Shown: positions 14,619-15,918 of the stretch, one piece after another | Layout: every line of letters starts with the position of its first letter | Position numbering within the stretch: the first letter of the stretch is position 1 | Source of the DNA: an uncultured Eubacterium sp. | Lineage (GTDB): Bacteria > Bacillota > Clostridia > Lachnospirales > Lachnospiraceae | DNA length: 15,918 bases | Direction of reading: 5' to 3' | Assembly: GCA_910579075.1 (NCBI GenBank) | Contig: CAJTSV010000087.1 | Location: 232-16,149 of the forward strand | Notes under the pieces: model-generated | Told to the model about the DNA's origin: nothing | The model's input: only the letters and a program-made list of their open reading frames with translations | Database searches by the model: none | Position numbers and translations under genes: made by a program

Positions 14619-15132
14619 ATCCTGATTCCTCCAATCTTTTTTTTATGAGACTTCTTCCCTTAAACAATCTGCTTTTTATGGTACCTGGCGGTTTTTTTAT
14701 CTCTCTGGCTATTTCATCCACAGGCTGTTCAAATAAATAGTAGAGTGTCAGGGGTGTCCGGATTTTTTCGGGCAGGCCTGCGATGATTTTTTTGGTTTCG
14801 CGAATCAGCTCCTGCCGGAATATGTTTTCTTCGATATTTTCCCCGGAACGCAGCAGGACTTCATCTGCATCATCGAAGCTGACACAGGGGACAAGAGCAG
14901 AACGGCGGGCATTTTTTCGCTGGTCACTTTTCCAAAGGTTATATGCAAAAGAAAAAAATAACGCTTTGGGATTCTGTTCCCAGTCAAGCTCCATGCTGCT
15001 TTCCAGGGCTTTCAGGAATGTCTGCTGGTATAAATCGTCCGCATTTGCTTTATCCGCGCATAGCTTCATGCAAAACCGGTATATTTCAGTGCCAAATTCA
15101 TTGATGCATTTTTCCAGTTCCCGTGCCTTCAA
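14599..15132 (-). CDS. ECF-type RNA polymerase sigma factor (sigma-70 family)
   Basis: 177 residues, TTG start at 15132 with a strong AGGAGGTG 7 nt upstream. Region 2 spans about 10-75, including EIYRFCMKLCADKANADDLYQQTFLKAL and the -10-recognition segment LFFSFAYNLWKSDQRK. Region 4 spans about 115-168, LPEKIRTPLTLYYLFEQPVDEIA with the helix-turn-helix KKPPGTIKSRLFKGRSLIKKRLE. Regions 1 and 3 are absent, the hallmark of the ECF group. It directs RNA polymerase to a small regulon, probably including its own operon. It is first in a three-gene minus-strand operon with a membrane protein and a zinc-ribbon membrane protein. The TTG start may keep its level low. Confidence 0.92.
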   Translation of the reverse strand: MKARELEKCINEFGTEIYRFCMKLCADKANADDLYQQTFLKALESSMELDWEQNPKALFFSFAYNLWKSDQRKNARRSALVPCVSFDDADEVLLRSGENIEENIFRQELIRETKKIIAGLPEKIRTPLTLYYLFEQPVDEIAREIKKPPGTIKSRLFKGRSLIKKRLEESGYGKQEP

Positions 15133-15161
15133 ATCCTCACCTCCTGTATCTTTTCACTTTA

Positions 15162-15189
15162 TATCCGCCATATCTTTTCTTTCGGTTCA
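15162..15189 (-). promoter_or_regulatory. Candidate ECF-type autoregulatory promoter
   Basis: On the minus strand GAACC (15188-15184), a 16-nt spacer and CGGATA (15167-15162) resemble the GAAC ... CG layout of ECF promoters. It lies about 30 nt upstream of the sigma factor start, leaving a short leader with the ribosome site. This is a pattern match by eye only. Confidence 0.3.
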
Positions 15190-15312
15190 TTTTTTCTGGA
15201 AATTATTTTTCAAACCATTTTTTATGCAGCAGGGAAGGTACCGGAACTGTTTCGGCATATTGCATAAAAATTTTTAATTTTGGCATAGTAACTAGGAATA
15301 AGTGCGGGAAGA

Positions 15313-15321
15313 TGGTATAAT
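15313..15321 (+). promoter_or_regulatory. Extended -10 promoter toward the Uma2 gene
   Basis: TGGTATAAT is a perfect extended -10 element (TGn plus TATAAT, 15316-15321). No good -35 is present (TAGGAA at 17 nt). The transcript would have a leader of about 300 nt, half of it the palindromic element. Confidence 0.5.
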
Positions 15322-15408
15322 AGGTACACAGATACATATGTTCGGGTCGGATGCTATACAAAGCCGCAGCATATCTGTAAAAAGGGCGGCCTGTGTTCTG
15401 GAAGATAA

Positions 15409-15564
15409 GGAACTGTAAATAAATAACTGCTGAATAGTGCGCCGGATTTTTCTCCGGAAGTGCTGCTTAAAAATCAGGCGCATAGCGGGCTATGTAACTG
15501 ATTTTTAAGCAGCACTTCCGGAGAAAAAGACAAACAATATCAGCAGTTATTTATTTACAGTTCC
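15409..15564. mobile_element. MITE-like 156-bp perfect inverted repeat
   Basis: The outer arms are 25 bp and perfect: 15409-15433, starting GGAACTGTAAATAAATAACT, and its reverse complement at 15540-15564. After a 13/11-nt internal loop the inner arms are 31 bp and perfect (15447-15477 and 15498-15528, core CTCCGGAAGTGCTGC). A small CATAG/CTATG hairpin caps the 20-nt centre. TAA abuts both ends (15406-15408 and 15565-15567), consistent with a 3-bp target duplication. It has no coding capacity, so any transposase must act in trans. It could instead be an isolated long hairpin; finding further genomic copies would decide. Confidence 0.7.
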
Positions 15565-15626
15565 TAAGGGAATCAATGGAAATGACACGCAGATTCCAGC
15601 GTAAGGGATAGAAGGGGGAAATGATT

Positions 15627-15918
15627 ATGGATGCATGGAAATTAGATGAATATGATGAACACGCCTATGCAGATGAAAAAGCAGATACAGGGGAAAAAGC
15701 ATATACCATGGAGGATATTTATGCGCTGCCAGAAGGCAGCCGTGCAGAATTAATGGATGGCAGGCTGTATATGATGGCGTCGCCGGGCCTGATTCACCAG
15801 AGGCTGTCTGGATTTTTATATAAGAAGATTGCCAGCTATATCGATATGAATAAAGGTGACTGTGAACCATTTGCGGCTCCGTTTGCCGTATTTTTAAATG
15901 CGGACAATTCCATATATC
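15627..15918 (+). CDS. Uma2-family putative restriction endonuclease, 5' part
   Basis: 97 residues are visible before the window ends. The ATG at 15627 has GAAGGGGG about 8 nt upstream; an ATG at 15621 is in frame but too close to it. The pattern YTMEDIYALPEGSRAELMDG (30-49), then MMASPGLIHQRL, then CEPFAAPFAVFL is the signature of Uma2 proteins (formerly DUF820), a PD-(D/E)xK-fold family annotated as putative restriction endonucleases. The catalytic Asp and E-x-K of the second half lie mostly beyond the window. The first 25 residues form an acidic extension (DEYDEHAYADEKADTGEK) before the domain. Uma2 genes are often multicopy and their role is poorly defined. Its leader contains the palindromic element. 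Confidence 0.85.
   Translation, partial: MDAWKLDEYDEHAYADEKADTGEKAYTMEDIYALPEGSRAELMDGRLYMMASPGLIHQRLSGFLYKKIASYIDMNKGDCEPFAAPFAVFLNADNSIY

Larger units (their letters stand above)
15133..15620. other. Gene-free region between the divergent sigma operon and Uma2 gene
   Basis: About 490 nt. It contains the candidate ECF promoter (15162-15189, minus), the extended -10 promoter (15313-15321, plus) and the 156-bp MITE-like palindrome (15409-15564). The stretch 15190-15300 is AT-rich with nothing I can name. Confidence 0.6.

Noticed and set aside
15338..15418. 26-codon open frame starting just after the extended -10 promoter and ending in the palindrome; excision of the element would extend it to about 36 codons
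   Set aside because: No ribosome site, start about 10 nt from the predicted transcription start, no recognisable sequence. More likely untranslated leader.

Overview
The window looks like a gut-type Clostridia chromosome, most likely Lachnospiraceae. This is inference from strong AGGAGG-type ribosome binding sites, mixed GC content, a Firmicutes-style S21 protein and secreted Ig-like (Big_2) proteins. It carries ordinary housekeeping genes, one AT-rich insert that looks foreign, a broken secreted protein gene and an ECF sigma operon.

Layout. 1-203 is the 3' end of a UDP-GlcNAc 2-epimerase gene. It converges on a membrane-anchored MutS-family ATPase gene (285-2210, minus). 2479-5555 holds a two-gene operon: a small HEPN-like helical protein, then an 880-residue protein with a ParA/MinD-like KGGVGRT ATPase domain and a second P-loop NTPase domain. 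The operon is visibly AT-rich and lies between two perfect 15-bp direct repeats (2332-2346 and 5569-5583). It therefore looks like a discrete insertion between the mutS-like gene and rpsU, and it is my best candidate for an undescribed conflict or defence system. rpsU (5721-5897) follows, with a strong promoter, a leader hairpin that involves its ribosome binding site, and a terminator.

Next, a YdiB-type shikimate/quinate dehydrogenase gene (6038-6907) has its own sigma-A promoter and precedes cysD and cysN (6998-9610), the two subunits of ATP sulfurylase. CysN carries a C-terminal extension of about 160 residues that is not APS kinase. A very long hairpin terminator closes the unit.

After a roughly 440-bp gene-free leader, a secreted protein with repeated modules and Big_2 domains is encoded at 10149-13195, split into two reading frames by an apparent one-base deletion near 11190. 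It converges on a three-gene minus-strand operon (15132 down to 13361): ECF sigma factor, small two-helix membrane protein (probable anti-sigma or regulator), and zinc-ribbon membrane protein. The window ends with a plus-strand promoter, a 156-bp MITE-like perfect inverted repeat with a possible TAA target duplication, and the start of a Uma2-family nuclease gene.

No tRNA, rRNA, CRISPR array or recognisable riboswitch was found.
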